Shown in pieces: positions 43,300 through 51,515 of a DNA stretch of 64,000 bases. The notes under the pieces were generated by a model, which saw nothing but the letters and a program-made list of their open reading frames with translations, searched no databases and was not told the origin of the DNA. This stretch comes from Bradyrhizobium septentrionale. GTDB lineage: Bacteria; Pseudomonadota; Alphaproteobacteria; Rhizobiales; Xanthobacteraceae. Each line of letters begins with the position of its first letter. The stretch's first letter is position 1. Location: contig NZ_CP088285.1 of assembly GCF_011516645.4 (NCBI RefSeq), forward strand, positions 186,001 through 250,000. The letters run 5' to 3'. Position numbers and translations under genes: made by a program.

Positions 43300-43896
43300 C
43301 TAGTACCCCAGCTTTCGGGCCACGAGTTGCCCTGAAAACCTCGCGTTCAGCGCTTCCCAAGTTTCGTCGCGCAGGAAGACGTGCTTCTTGCTCGCGAAGA
43401 AATTTACGGTCGGGCGATCCAGATCGGCCTCGCGCCAGATCGGCGGCGTCTCCGGCCTCACCGCTTTGAACTTGACCGACGGGTCCGCGATCCCAGCCTT
43501 GAGGGCGCGGCTCTCCCTGCCATCCGCTGGACGTACGATGCGCGGGGCGGTCAGGCTTAGATCCCAGTCGATCAGCTGCGCGCGCGGCAACACGTCGAAG
43601 AGAAAGAAGCCTCGGCCAACCAGCAGATTCTCCGACGCCTTTAGGTTCAATGGAAAAAACGCGACACGGCCCGGCACCAGTTCCTCCAGTGCGGCGCGTG
43701 CTCGCTCCGAGACGAAAAGCAGGCCGTCGTTAGCATGGCAGATATCAGGTAGTGCGACCCTGCCTTTGACCGTCGTCTCCGCCGGAACGTCTTCGTGCGC
43801 CAGCGTGACGCCATGGACCTGTTTGTCCAACAATTCTGACGGCAAGCCGGGACTGCGTATCCAGGTGTATGGCTTCGGTTCAAGCAAATAGACCAT
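43300..43896 (-). CDS. Imm11-like immunity protein C (second subfamily)
   Basis: A 198-aa protein of a second subfamily: MVYLLEPKPYTWIRSPG at the start, LLFVSERARAALEELVPGRVAFFPL (the VSxRAxxxLEEL core of Imm11) and GFFLFDVLPRAQLIDWD. GGAGGG precedes the ATG at 43896. Its last 58 residues differ from those of protein D at only about four to six positions, while the N-terminal parts are far less alike, which suggests gene conversion or a recent partial duplication. Confidence 0.68.
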   Translation of the reverse strand: MVYLLEPKPYTWIRSPGLPSELLDKQVHGVTLAHEDVPAETTVKGRVALPDICHANDGLLFVSERARAALEELVPGRVAFFPLNLKASENLLVGRGFFLFDVLPRAQLIDWDLSLTAPRIVRPADGRESRALKAGIADPSVKFKAVRPETPPIWREADLDRPTVNFFASKKHVFLRDETWEALNARFSGQLVARKLGY

Positions 43897-43954
43897 GCCC
43901 CACCCTCCGATTGCGTCGCCAGGCTCGGTCCCAAACATTCCGCATGGTCCCCTC

Positions 43955-44548
43955 CTAAGCGAACTTCCTGGCCACGAGTTGGCCTGGAAACCTTGCGTTC
44001 AGAGCTTCCCATGTTTCGTCGCGCAGGAAGACGTGCTTCTTGCTGACAAAGAAATTCACGGTCGGGCGATCCAGATCGGCCTCGCGCCAGATCGGCGGCG
44101 TCTCCGGCCTCTCCGCTTTGAACTTGACCGACGGGTCGGTGATCATAGACCCGAGGGCGCGGCTCTCCCTGCCATCCGCTGCACGTACCAGGCGCGGACC
44201 GGTCGGGCTTGAATCCCAGTCGATGAGCTGCGCACGCGGCAACACATCGAAGAAGAAATAGGCTTCGGCCGACCGCATGCGCGTCGGCACCTTCAGACTG
44301 ATCGGAAAGAACGCGACACAGCCCGGCGTCAACTCCTCGAGCGCTGCCCGACCGCGGTCGGAGACAAAACGGAAGCCGTCTCCCGCGCTGCCGAAATCCG
44401 GCAATTCAAACCGGCCTTCGAGCTTCTTCTCCGCCGGGACGTCGCCGGGTTGCAGCGCGATGCCATCGATCTGTTTGCGCAGCAAATCCCCCAGGACTCC
44501 CGCAGTGCGCATCCAGCGGCGTGGCACAGGTTCAAGCAGATAGACCAT
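43955..44548 (-). CDS. Imm11-like immunity protein D (second subfamily)
   Basis: A 197-aa close paralogue of C: MVYLLEPVPRRWMRTAG, FRFVSDRGRAALEELTPGCVAFFPI and FFFDVLPRAQLIDWD, then an almost shared C-terminal third (RPETPPIWREADLDRPTVNF...). The start was aligned to C; an ATG 12 bp upstream is in frame. It probably recognises a toxin related to the target of C, or differs in the variable N-terminal part that would contact a toxin. Confidence 0.68.
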   Translation of the reverse strand: MVYLLEPVPRRWMRTAGVLGDLLRKQIDGIALQPGDVPAEKKLEGRFELPDFGSAGDGFRFVSDRGRAALEELTPGCVAFFPISLKVPTRMRSAEAYFFFDVLPRAQLIDWDSSPTGPRLVRAADGRESRALGSMITDPSVKFKAERPETPPIWREADLDRPTVNFFVSKKHVFLRDETWEALNARFPGQLVARKFA

Positions 44549-44639
44549 GCCTATTCCCATCCCACGATTGCGTTGCCAAATTCGGTCTCCAGCGCTCCAC
44601 GTTGCCGTCCTCTCCCGTCGGCCGCTTCCCGATCCAAGC

Positions 44640-45233
44640 TCACTTGTTGAAACAAGCCTTGAACGTCGCTCCCTTCATGCCGGCTTGCTTGCAGGCATCC
44701 TTGAGACGCTGGTCGCAAAAGATTTCAACGGAGTATGGCGTGGAAAAAACGTAAGCCTCGCCGACCGCCGTTTCATTGAATACGAGTGATTCCCTGACCA
44801 GCAGGAATGCGCGGTAAGGATGTTTGCGGATGTCGTCCAAGGTACTTGGGCCAAAGGCTTCGAGAACGCGCACGACGTCGCACAGCCAATAGCTCGGCCC
44901 CGGTGATCCATTCGCCAGTCGAACCTCGCAGGCCTGGAACGCGAAAGCCTCCGGATCGAGGTCTTCGAACAAAATCTTCAGGCGATCGGATATCAGCCAG
45001 TACGAATGAAAGATTTCGATATCGGTGGGTGGGGCCGCCTTCTTGCCGAGCTTGCCGATCACGATGCGCGGCACCTCCGGATAGGCCGGAAAACCGCGCT
45101 TTCCCTTTGGCGGTGCAAGGGCTCCCGCGCTTCCGCGCAGAACAGCCAGATTCTCGACCTCGAAATCGGGCGGCTTTCCCGCAAAATTGCAGGTCATTAT
45201 ATAAAACTTGCGCGCCCTATTTCGCTCGGGCAT
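44640..45233 (-). CDS. Imm11/DUF1629-like immunity protein E
   Basis: A 197-aa soluble protein from the ATG at 45233 with GGAGCGGGA upstream. It is close to F: ARKFYIM, FEVENLAVLRGSAGALAPPK, HSYWLISDRLKILFEDLDPEAF and YWLCDVVRVLEAF. It ends DACKQAGMKGATFKACFNK, where F ends almost the same way. The gene starts 20 bp after the F stop, so both lie on one transcript. Conserved core and variable surface loops are what an immunity family under diversifying selection would show. Confidence 0.7.
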   Translation of the reverse strand: MPERNRARKFYIMTCNFAGKPPDFEVENLAVLRGSAGALAPPKGKRGFPAYPEVPRIVIGKLGKKAAPPTDIEIFHSYWLISDRLKILFEDLDPEAFAFQACEVRLANGSPGPSYWLCDVVRVLEAFGPSTLDDIRKHPYRAFLLVRESLVFNETAVGEAYVFSTPYSVEIFCDQRLKDACKQAGMKGATFKACFNK

Positions 45234-45253
45234 TCCCGCTCCGTGGTCCAATC

Positions 45254-45871
45254 TCACTCCTTGAAACAAGGTGTGAACATCGCTCCCCTGATGCCAGCCT
45301 GCTTGCAGGCATCCTTGACGCTTTGATCGGCGAAGATGTTGACAGCGTGCGGCGTGCAAAAGACGCGGGCGCTGCCGATGGCTTCGTCGTCGAAAACGAG
45401 GGAAGTATTGCCAAGAAGGCCGCGATATCGATGCTTCCGAAGTTCGTCAGACGTCCTTTGGTCAAAAGCCTCGATAACGCGGACGACGTCGCACAGCCAA
45501 TAGATCGGCCCCGCTGACCCATCCGCCAGTCGGACATCACACGTGAGAAAGACGAAGGCGTCCGGATCGAGTTCTTCAAACAGCCGTTTGAGAGGATCAG
45601 AAACCAGCCAATACGAATGAAAGAGCTCGAAGTCGCGGGGCGGAGACGCCTTCCTGCCAAGCTTACCGATCACGACGCGCGGCACCTCCGGATAGGCCGG
45701 AAAGCCCCTCCTTCCTTTTGGCGGCGCAAGCGCACCCTGACCCCCACGCAGAACGGCCAGATTCTCGACTTCGAAATCCGCCGGCCTCTCTCCAAAACGC
45801 TCGTTCAGGATATAGAACTTGCGCGCCTTCGGCTTTCGCTCCTTCGGTGCTTTCTGATTGTCGTTGTGCAT
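45254..45871 (-). CDS. Imm11/DUF1629-like immunity protein F
   Basis: A 205-aa soluble protein and the first gene of the leftward array. Core motifs: ARKFYIL at 17-23, FEVENLAVLRGG at 33-44, the GRRGFPAYPEVPRVVIGKLG block at 53-72, SYWLVSDPLKRLFEELDPDAF at 86-106 and IYWLCDVVRVIEAF at 123-136. Immediately upstream is a 137-bp gap and then a small secreted-protein gene on the same strand. No large polymorphic toxin (Rhs, CdiA, LXG) lies anywhere in the window. Confidence 0.7.
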   Translation of the reverse strand: MHNDNQKAPKERKPKARKFYILNERFGERPADFEVENLAVLRGGQGALAPPKGRRGFPAYPEVPRVVIGKLGRKASPPRDFELFHSYWLVSDPLKRLFEELDPDAFVFLTCDVRLADGSAGPIYWLCDVVRVIEAFDQRTSDELRKHRYRGLLGNTSLVFDDEAIGSARVFCTPHAVNIFADQSVKDACKQAGIRGAMFTPCFKE

Positions 45872-46008
45872 CGCTGGACGTCGTATTCGCTCATAAGTAG
45901 AACATCAACGACTGCCCGATTTTGCAAACAAAACCGATCAATCATTTGTAATTTTCCTTGTCTTGGAAACAGATTGTTACTCGCGCGGCGAGCCGCAATG
46001 ACGGTGGC

Positions 46009-46353
46009 TCAAAAATTCGAGCAGCTCGATCCGGTGATGCCGCCGATCGTGAAGTCGTGGCAGACCAGACCGGGATTGTCGGGATCGGGATAACCGTCGT
46101 CGCGGCGGCGCGGCTCGCGGATGGTTCGGCTGAAGCGCCAGCCGCGGGCGCGCATGCAGCTCTTGTATCGCCGCGACGTCGGCGTGCCGTTCTGCGGTGC
46201 GCCGAACTGCGCATCGCAGAATGCGGTGTCGACATGCAGCGCGTCGTCGCCGCGCCGCTGCTTCAACATGTTGGTGTAGATGTCGTTGTCGGCATGGGCG
46301 GCGACGGCGCTACAAGCGACAAGCAGCAGCGCGACCAGGCTCAAGCGTTTCAT
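46009..46353 (-). CDS. Small secreted protein with C-terminal Cys pair
   Basis: A 114-aa exported protein: signal peptide [21 protein letters not shown], then a mature part with [10 protein letters not shown], a pattern often seen in small alphaproteobacterial envelope proteins, and an end reading [25 protein letters not shown] lies 5 bp before the ATG at 46353. Its 3' 77 bp are repeated at 41854-41930 on the far side of the immunity-gene array. Function unknown; a lipobox-like VACS lies in the signal but cleavage at AHA looks more likely. Confidence 0.75.
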   Translation of the reverse strand: MKRLSLVALLLVACSAVAAHADNDIYTNMLKQRRGDDALHVDTAFCDAQFGAPQNGTPTSRRYKSCMRARGWRFSRTIREPRRRDDGYPDPDNPGLVCHDFTIGGITGSSCSNF

Positions 46354-46563
46354 GTTTGCCTCCATCGCTTGCGGAAGAGCGTTGACCTCCATCGGTCGCG
46401 CGCGACGAAGCCTCAGGTTCGATGGCATTCGGTTACAAATTGGACAGCCGCGTAGTCAGGAGCGCGGCTCGCCCTACGTGACATCGATCACGGAAGCCGG
46501 CGCCGACAGCGGGTAGCGTCCGGATCAATCAAACCCCGCCGCCCAACGCCCACGGAGACTGTC

Positions 46564-47250
46564 ATGAAAACGTTCGTTGCGATCGCCGCGCTGCTGATGG
46601 CCACCACATCAGCCCATGCCGGCGGCTCCGGCATCACGTTCCAGATCGACGGCCAGCGCATCCATGTCGAGGCGCCGCGCAATTGCAGCGCGCTGTCCTG
46701 CATCCGCATCTCGGCGCCGGGCTATAACGGCACCATCGGCAACATCAATCTTCTCGGCTCGAAGTCCAACGATGACGACGATGTGGCGTCGTCGGACGCG
46801 CCGCAGCCGGTGCCGGCCGCGCCGGTTGCAACGGTGTTCGCGCCTTCAGCGCCTCCTCCCGCCCCGTCAACGGCGGTTGCGACGGCAGCCCCTGCGCCGG
46901 TCGAAGCCGCGCCCGCACCGGCCCCGGTCGCGGCACAGCCCGCTCCCATTGCCGCCGCCCCGGCACCGACCGGACCGGTCGGCGTCTGGGTCACCGAAGA
47001 GAACAAGGGCAATGTCCGCGTCGAAGCCTGCGGCGCCAATCTGTGCGGCTATTCGGTGAAGACCAACGAACGCATCCTGATCAACATGAAGCCCAACGGC
47101 AGCAAATGGAGCGGCCGCATCCACGATCCCGACTCCGGCCGCGACTACGACTCGACGATCGCGATGCAGGGCTCGAATGCGATACGCGTGCAGGGCTGCG
47201 CCTTCGGCGGCATGTTCTGCGGCGGCCAGACCTGGAAGCGGGTCAGCTAG
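46564..47250 (+). CDS. Secreted DUF2147-like protein with Ala/Pro linker
   Basis: A 228-aa protein with signal peptide (1-19, AHA). A small N-terminal part with a Cys pair (NCSALSC) is followed by a long Ala/Pro-rich linker (about 80-138), and then a DUF2147-type C-terminal domain: GVWVTEENKGNVRVEACGANLCGYSV... WSGRIHDPDSGRDYDSTI... VQGCAFGGMFCGGQTWKRV. DUF2147 proteins are periplasmic and of unknown function. Confidence 0.83.
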   Translation: MKTFVAIAALLMATTSAHAGGSGITFQIDGQRIHVEAPRNCSALSCIRISAPGYNGTIGNINLLGSKSNDDDDVASSDAPQPVPAAPVATVFAPSAPPPAPSTAVATAAPAPVEAAPAPAPVAAQPAPIAAAPAPTGPVGVWVTEENKGNVRVEACGANLCGYSVKTNERILINMKPNGSKWSGRIHDPDSGRDYDSTIAMQGSNAIRVQGCAFGGMFCGGQTWKRVS

Positions 47251-47430
47251 GCCGTCGCAATTGGAGATCCCTCCGGTGTCCGCTGCCGCGCAACCGGCTG
47301 GCGGACATCGGATTTTGAACATCCGCCCTCGCGCCTTATCACGGCTCGTACCCATCCCTTCATGCGGATCGCCCGAAGCGCTATAAGAACAGCTTGTCGA
47401 GGGTGAATTTGAACCTGCGGGCGGCTTGCG

Positions 47431-48540
47431 ATGGCGTTGACGGCTCTTGAGCTCGGTCTCCGGGGAGCAGTGGTCGCACTGTTCCTGGTCGTTTGCGCGG
47501 TGCTGCTGCTGCGCTACGCGGCGGTCAATCGTGCCGCAAGCCTCGGCGCCGCGATGGGCGCGGCTGGCGCGGCCTATGCGATTTCGACCGCACCATTCTT
47601 TCCCGCAGCGTCATTCGGCTGGAGCTCGCCGTTCGTCGCCTTCGCCATGGGCTCTCCCGTGATTTTCTGGCTGTGGGCGCGCGCGATATTCGATGCGCAG
47701 TTCGTCTTGCGGCCCTGGCACGCTGCCGTATGGACGCTCCTCGCCGGCCTAGGCGTTGTCAGCCACAATTGCTGGACGATCTGGCCCGATGTCGCCGGGA
47801 CGTGCGGCCGCATGCTCGCGCTGGCGACGATCGCCTTCGCCGTGCTCGGGGTCGCGCAAATTCCGAAGGGCTGGCGCACCGCCGTGACGACGGCGCGCGG
47901 CCGCCTGTTGATCGCGCTGGTGATCGGCGTCGGCCTGCAGATGGTGTTCGCCGCCGCGGCAGGGCTGGCGGCAATTCCGACCCAGTCGATCAGCCTGAGC
48001 GCCGCGCTCGGCCTCGCCACCTTCGCGCTGATGTCGATCTGGATGATGCTGTTCGATCCGCCCGAGAGCCAGCCGGCCGCGGGCGGCGGCCAGGCCGGCC
48101 GGGCGTCCGGATCGTTCGAGCCCGACGGCCTTGCGACCAAGGACCGCGCGCCCCAGGACCGCGCGTCGCTCAATCGCCTCAACCATCTGATGACCACCGA
48201 GCGCACCTACCGGCAGGAAGGGCTGACCATCGGCCTGTTGGCGGCGCGGCTCGGCATGCCGGAATACCGGCTGCGCACGCTGATCAATGACGGGCTCGGC
48301 CACCGGAATTTCAACGCCTTCCTCAACCGCTATCGGCTCGACGAGGCTAAGGCGGCGCTCGCCGATGCCAGCCAGGCCGAAGTGCCGGTGCTGACGATTG
48401 CGCTCGATGCCGGGTTCCAGTCGCTGGCGCCATTCAACCGCGCCTTCAAGGCGGACACCGGGCTGACGCCATCAGAGTTTCGCCGTCAGGCGGCGGCCGC
48501 GGCAACCGCTGATCTGGCGGAAATCGCCCGACCGGAGTGA
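47431..48540 (+). CDS. Membrane-anchored AraC-family transcriptional regulator
   Basis: A 369-aa protein. The first 215 residues contain about seven hydrophobic segments; the C-terminal 110 residues are an AraC-type DNA-binding domain: EGLTIGLLAARLGMPEYRLRTLINDGLGHRNFNAFLNRYRLDEAK, then LTIALDAGFQSLAPFNRAFKADTGLTPSEFRR. It presumably senses a membrane or envelope signal directly. The YciB gene follows on the same strand. Confidence 0.9.
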   Translation: MALTALELGLRGAVVALFLVVCAVLLLRYAAVNRAASLGAAMGAAGAAYAISTAPFFPAASFGWSSPFVAFAMGSPVIFWLWARAIFDAQFVLRPWHAAVWTLLAGLGVVSHNCWTIWPDVAGTCGRMLALATIAFAVLGVAQIPKGWRTAVTTARGRLLIALVIGVGLQMVFAAAAGLAAIPTQSISLSAALGLATFALMSIWMMLFDPPESQPAAGGGQAGRASGSFEPDGLATKDRAPQDRASLNRLNHLMTTERTYRQEGLTIGLLAARLGMPEYRLRTLINDGLGHRNFNAFLNRYRLDEAKAALADASQAEVPVLTIALDAGFQSLAPFNRAFKADTGLTPSEFRRQAAAAATADLAEIARPE

Positions 48541-48660
48541 GAATTCACTCCTCGATTTCAGAAATCGATAGGCCTTCAGCACGACAATCTGCCTCACTGG
48601 TGTCGACGCATGCACGGATCGTGCGGCCGCGCGACACGGCAAGTGGAGTTTCAACGCCCG

Positions 48661-49275
48661 ATGAAGCACTTCCTCAACGCGGCCAGGCTATTGGCCCTCG
48701 ACCTGGCGTCGACCCTGGTCTTTCTTGTTCTATTTCTGCTGACCCACAACACCGCGCTCGCGGTCGGCCTCGGCATCGCGTTCGGCGTTGCGCAGATCGG
48801 CATCCAGCTCCTGCGCGGGAAGCGGATCGACGCCATGGAGTGGCTGAGCCTGTTCCTGGTCGTCGCCGCCGGCTCCGCGACCCTGCTCACCCATGACCCG
48901 CGCTTCGTGCTGTTCAAGCCGAGCATCATCTACGCGATCGTCGGCGTCGTGATGCTGAAGCCGGGCTGGCTCAACCGCTATCTGCCCGAGATCGCGCAGA
49001 CCGTCGTGCCCGATGTCGCCGTCATCGTCGGCTATGCCTGGGCGGGCCTGATGTTCGTCTCCGCCGCGGTGAACGCCTTCGTCGCGCTGACCTGCGAGAT
49101 CACGACATGGGCGATCGTGATGCCGATCTATGGCATCGTGAGCAAGATCGTGGTGTTCCTCGGCGGCTTTGCCGCGATGCGCTTCACCGCCAGGCGCCGC
49201 ATCCGCGCCATGCCGGAGGCCCAGCGCGAGGCCGTGCTCGCGCTCGAGGGAGCTCCGGCCACGGCGGCGCGGTAA
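48661..49275 (+). CDS. yciB: YciB/IspZ-family inner-membrane protein
   Basis: A 204-aa protein with five to six membrane helices. The pattern FKPSIIYAIVGVVML-KPGWLNRYLPE in the middle is characteristic of the YciB (septation protein A) family, which affects envelope integrity and division through unknown means. The start at MKHFLNAARLLALDL was preferred over an upstream frame that lacks hydrophobic character. Confidence 0.85.
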   Translation: MKHFLNAARLLALDLASTLVFLVLFLLTHNTALAVGLGIAFGVAQIGIQLLRGKRIDAMEWLSLFLVVAAGSATLLTHDPRFVLFKPSIIYAIVGVVMLKPGWLNRYLPEIAQTVVPDVAVIVGYAWAGLMFVSAAVNAFVALTCEITTWAIVMPIYGIVSKIVVFLGGFAAMRFTARRRIRAMPEAQREAVLALEGAPATAAR

Positions 49276-49428
49276 CCAGTACCCGTCCGGGCGTGGTTGA
49301 CGAAACAAATGGGGATGCGACGAAACCATTTTGCGGTGCGGACGAAGAATTGCTGAAACCAGGCCTACCTAGTGATGGATGCACGGGGCCTCGCGCTGCT
49401 TCGGCGCGATCATCACAAGGGGGACATC

Positions 49429-49755
49429 ATGGCTTTCACCGCTTCCGCACGTCGTCACGGCAAATTGCTGGCGGCAACCGCGTTCACGCTCGGTCTGTTG
49501 ACCTCGGCGTCCTATGCCTACACCGACGAGCAGCAGCAGATGTGCACCGGCGACGCGATGCGGCTGTGCAGCTCCGAGATCCCCGACGTCGATCGCGTCA
49601 CCGCCTGCATGGTCCGGCAGCGTGCGCTGCTCAGCGACGGCTGCAAGGCGGTTTTCCACTACGTGCCGCCGGCAACGGCCCCGCAGCCCGCGAGCTATAC
49701 GCCTGCGGCCAAGCCGGCGAAACCACTCAACATCACCCCTCACAAGCGCGGCTAA
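49429..49755 (+). CDS. Small secreted Cys-rich-repeat protein
   Basis: A 108-aa exported protein: signal peptide to about residue 30 (LTSASYAY), then one Cys-rich repeat unit, MCTGDAMRLCSSEIPDVDRVTACMVRQRALLSDGCKAVF. The four Cys spaced in this way resemble the GLG1-type Cys-rich repeat found in many bacterial periplasmic proteins. GGGGG precedes the ATG. A hairpin follows the stop. Confidence 0.75.
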   Translation: MAFTASARRHGKLLAATAFTLGLLTSASYAYTDEQQQMCTGDAMRLCSSEIPDVDRVTACMVRQRALLSDGCKAVFHYVPPATAPQPASYTPAAKPAKPLNITPHKRG

Positions 49756-49776
49756 CCAAACCCTCCGACAGCGAAC

Positions 49777-49811
49777 AAGCACCGCGCCTCCTGCGAGGGA
49801 GCGCGGTGCTT
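49777..49811 (+). terminator. Hairpin after the Cys-rich protein gene
   Basis: AAGCACCGCGC (49777-49787) pairs perfectly with GCGCGGTGCTT (49801-49811), starting 22 bp after the stop. There is no T-run, so this is a hairpin with probable terminator function. Confidence 0.55.
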
Positions 49812-49910
49812 GATCGTTGCGGCCTGCCATGACAACAAGGCGGGACCGTTCATTCGGCATTCAGCCGGACGCGGCTCAATTGCGAGCCCCAAGTGCCCTC
49901 CCGGGAATCG

Positions 49911-51446
49911 ATGGTGATGCGCCGCAGCTTCCTCTTCGCGCTTCTGCTTGGCATCGGCGTCGCGATCGGTTGGCATACAACGGCCGATGCCGCGGCCGAG
50001 CTGACGCAGCTCGCGCAAGCCCAACCTTCGCCGGCCCCGGCGCCGAGTGCGACACCCGCTACGCCTGCGCCCGCAACACCTGCTCCGGCCGCGATACCGC
50101 AGGCCACAGCGCCCGAGCCGATCGGCAACGTCGCGACGCTGACCGGGACCGCCACGGTCACGCGCAACAACGCCACGACGCCGCTGCAGATCCGCGACGA
50201 CATCTTTGCCAATGACGAGGTCGCGACATCAGCGACCTCCTCGCTCGGCATCACCTTCAACGACGGCACCACCTTCAACCTGCGCGCCAACGCCAGGATC
50301 GCGATCGACAATTACGTCTATGAGGACGGCGGCCAGCAGAACAGCGCGCTGTTCAGCGTCGGCAAGGGAACGGCGGCCTTCGTCGCCGCCGCGGTCGCCA
50401 GGACCGGCGACATGAAGATCTCGACGCCGACCGCGACGCTCGGCATCCGCGGCACCACCGGTCTCGTCGAAGTGCCCGAAGGCGCGACCGCGACCAGCAA
50501 CAATGTCGGCATCAAGCTCTATCCCGACGCCGACGGGCATGTCGGCCGCATCGAGGTCAATGATCGCAGCGGTGCCTCGCTCGGCGTGCTGACGCGCGGC
50601 GCGAGCGGCTTTGCGATTCGTCCGGGCAGCGGCGGCGCCCGCTTCGCCGCGGTGCCGCTGACGATCTCGCCGCAGCAGATCACGCGCGACCAGGGTTTGG
50701 TGCGCCAGGTCCACAGCGCGCAGACGCTGGGCCGCCAGGTGGTGTCCGAGCAGCGTGACTTCCGCCGCGCCAATCCCGACTTCCGCAGGGGCAATCCGGC
50801 CGCGCCCTATCCGAACCGCGGCCAGCCGGTGCAGCCGAACCTTCAGCGCCAGAACGGCCTGCCGGGCCAGAACCGCAACGCTCCGCAACAGCCGAGTCAG
50901 CAGAACCGTCCGGGCCAGCAGCAGCCCGGCCAGCCGAACCGACCGGGCCAGCCGCAGCAACCGGGCACGCCCGGCCGGCAGGGCTCGCAGCAGCCGGGCA
51001 CGCAGCAGCAAGGCGGCGCACAACACGCGCTGTCCGGCCAACCCGGCGGCGCGACGCTGCCGCACGCGCCCGGTGTGCGGACGCCGGCCGGACAACAGCC
51101 CGCGGGACAACAACCTGCGCGTCAGGGCGGCGCGACGCAGCCCGGCGGACAACAGTCGCCTGCACGTCAAGGCGGTCTGCAACCCGGCCGCACAGCGGCG
51201 CCGGGCGGCGTGCGCCAGCCCGGACAACCGGCGGGTCAGCCGGGTCAGCCAGGCGTGCCGCGACAAGGCACGGCGGAGCCGGTGCCGCAGGCACCCGGCC
51301 AGATCCGCCCCGGAATCCAGCAGGCCGCACCGGGCATCCGCCCCGGAATGCAACGGCCCGCACTGCAGCCACGCCCCGGCTTCGTGCAACGGCGCGCACC
51401 GCCGCCGCGCGCGGCAAAGCCGCCGCCCAAGGACAAGCGCCAGTAG
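49911..51446 (+). CDS. Secreted FecR-domain protein with long Pro/Gln/Gly-rich tail
   Basis: A 511-aa exported protein: signal peptide (1 to about 26, TADA), an Ala/Pro-rich spacer, then a FecR-type beta domain at about 70-225 (IGNVATLTGTATVTRNNATTPLQIRDDIFANDEVATSATSSLGITFNDGT... STPTATLGIRGTTGLVEV). The last 220 residues are low-complexity PGQ/PNR/QQPG repeats, probably disordered. The FecR domain without a sigma/anti-sigma neighbour suggests a structural or surface role rather than iron signalling. Confidence 0.85.
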   Translation: MVMRRSFLFALLLGIGVAIGWHTTADAAAELTQLAQAQPSPAPAPSATPATPAPATPAPAAIPQATAPEPIGNVATLTGTATVTRNNATTPLQIRDDIFANDEVATSATSSLGITFNDGTTFNLRANARIAIDNYVYEDGGQQNSALFSVGKGTAAFVAAAVARTGDMKISTPTATLGIRGTTGLVEVPEGATATSNNVGIKLYPDADGHVGRIEVNDRSGASLGVLTRGASGFAIRPGSGGARFAAVPLTISPQQITRDQGLVRQVHSAQTLGRQVVSEQRDFRRANPDFRRGNPAAPYPNRGQPVQPNLQRQNGLPGQNRNAPQQPSQQNRPGQQQPGQPNRPGQPQQPGTPGRQGSQQPGTQQQGGAQHALSGQPGGATLPHAPGVRTPAGQQPAGQQPARQGGATQPGGQQSPARQGGLQPGRTAAPGGVRQPGQPAGQPGQPGVPRQGTAEPVPQAPGQIRPGIQQAAPGIRPGMQRPALQPRPGFVQRRAPPPRAAKPPPKDKRQ

Positions 51447-51456
51447 CTGAACGAAT

Positions 51457-51485
51457 GTGGCGCCGGCGAAAAACGCCGGCGCCAC
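51457..51485. terminator. Bidirectional hairpin terminator
   Basis: Perfect 12-bp stem GTGGCGCCGGCG (51457-51468) / CGCCGGCGCCAC (51474-51485) around AAAAA, located between the convergent FecR-protein and methyltransferase genes. Confidence 0.75.
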
Positions 51486-51515
51486 GCTCCGATCGAAAAA
51501 GCAGCAAGCGGCAGA

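Noticed and set aside
41854..46085. Array region as an integrative element carrying its own recombinase
   Set aside because: All six inner genes are accounted for as immunity-like proteins; no integrase, transposase or tRNA lies inside or at the edges.
45872..46353. Small secreted protein next to the immunity array as the cognate toxin
   Set aside because: It is 114 aa with a normal Sec signal and no toxin-domain motif, and its 3' end is duplicated on the far side of the array, which fits a boundary gene better than a toxin.
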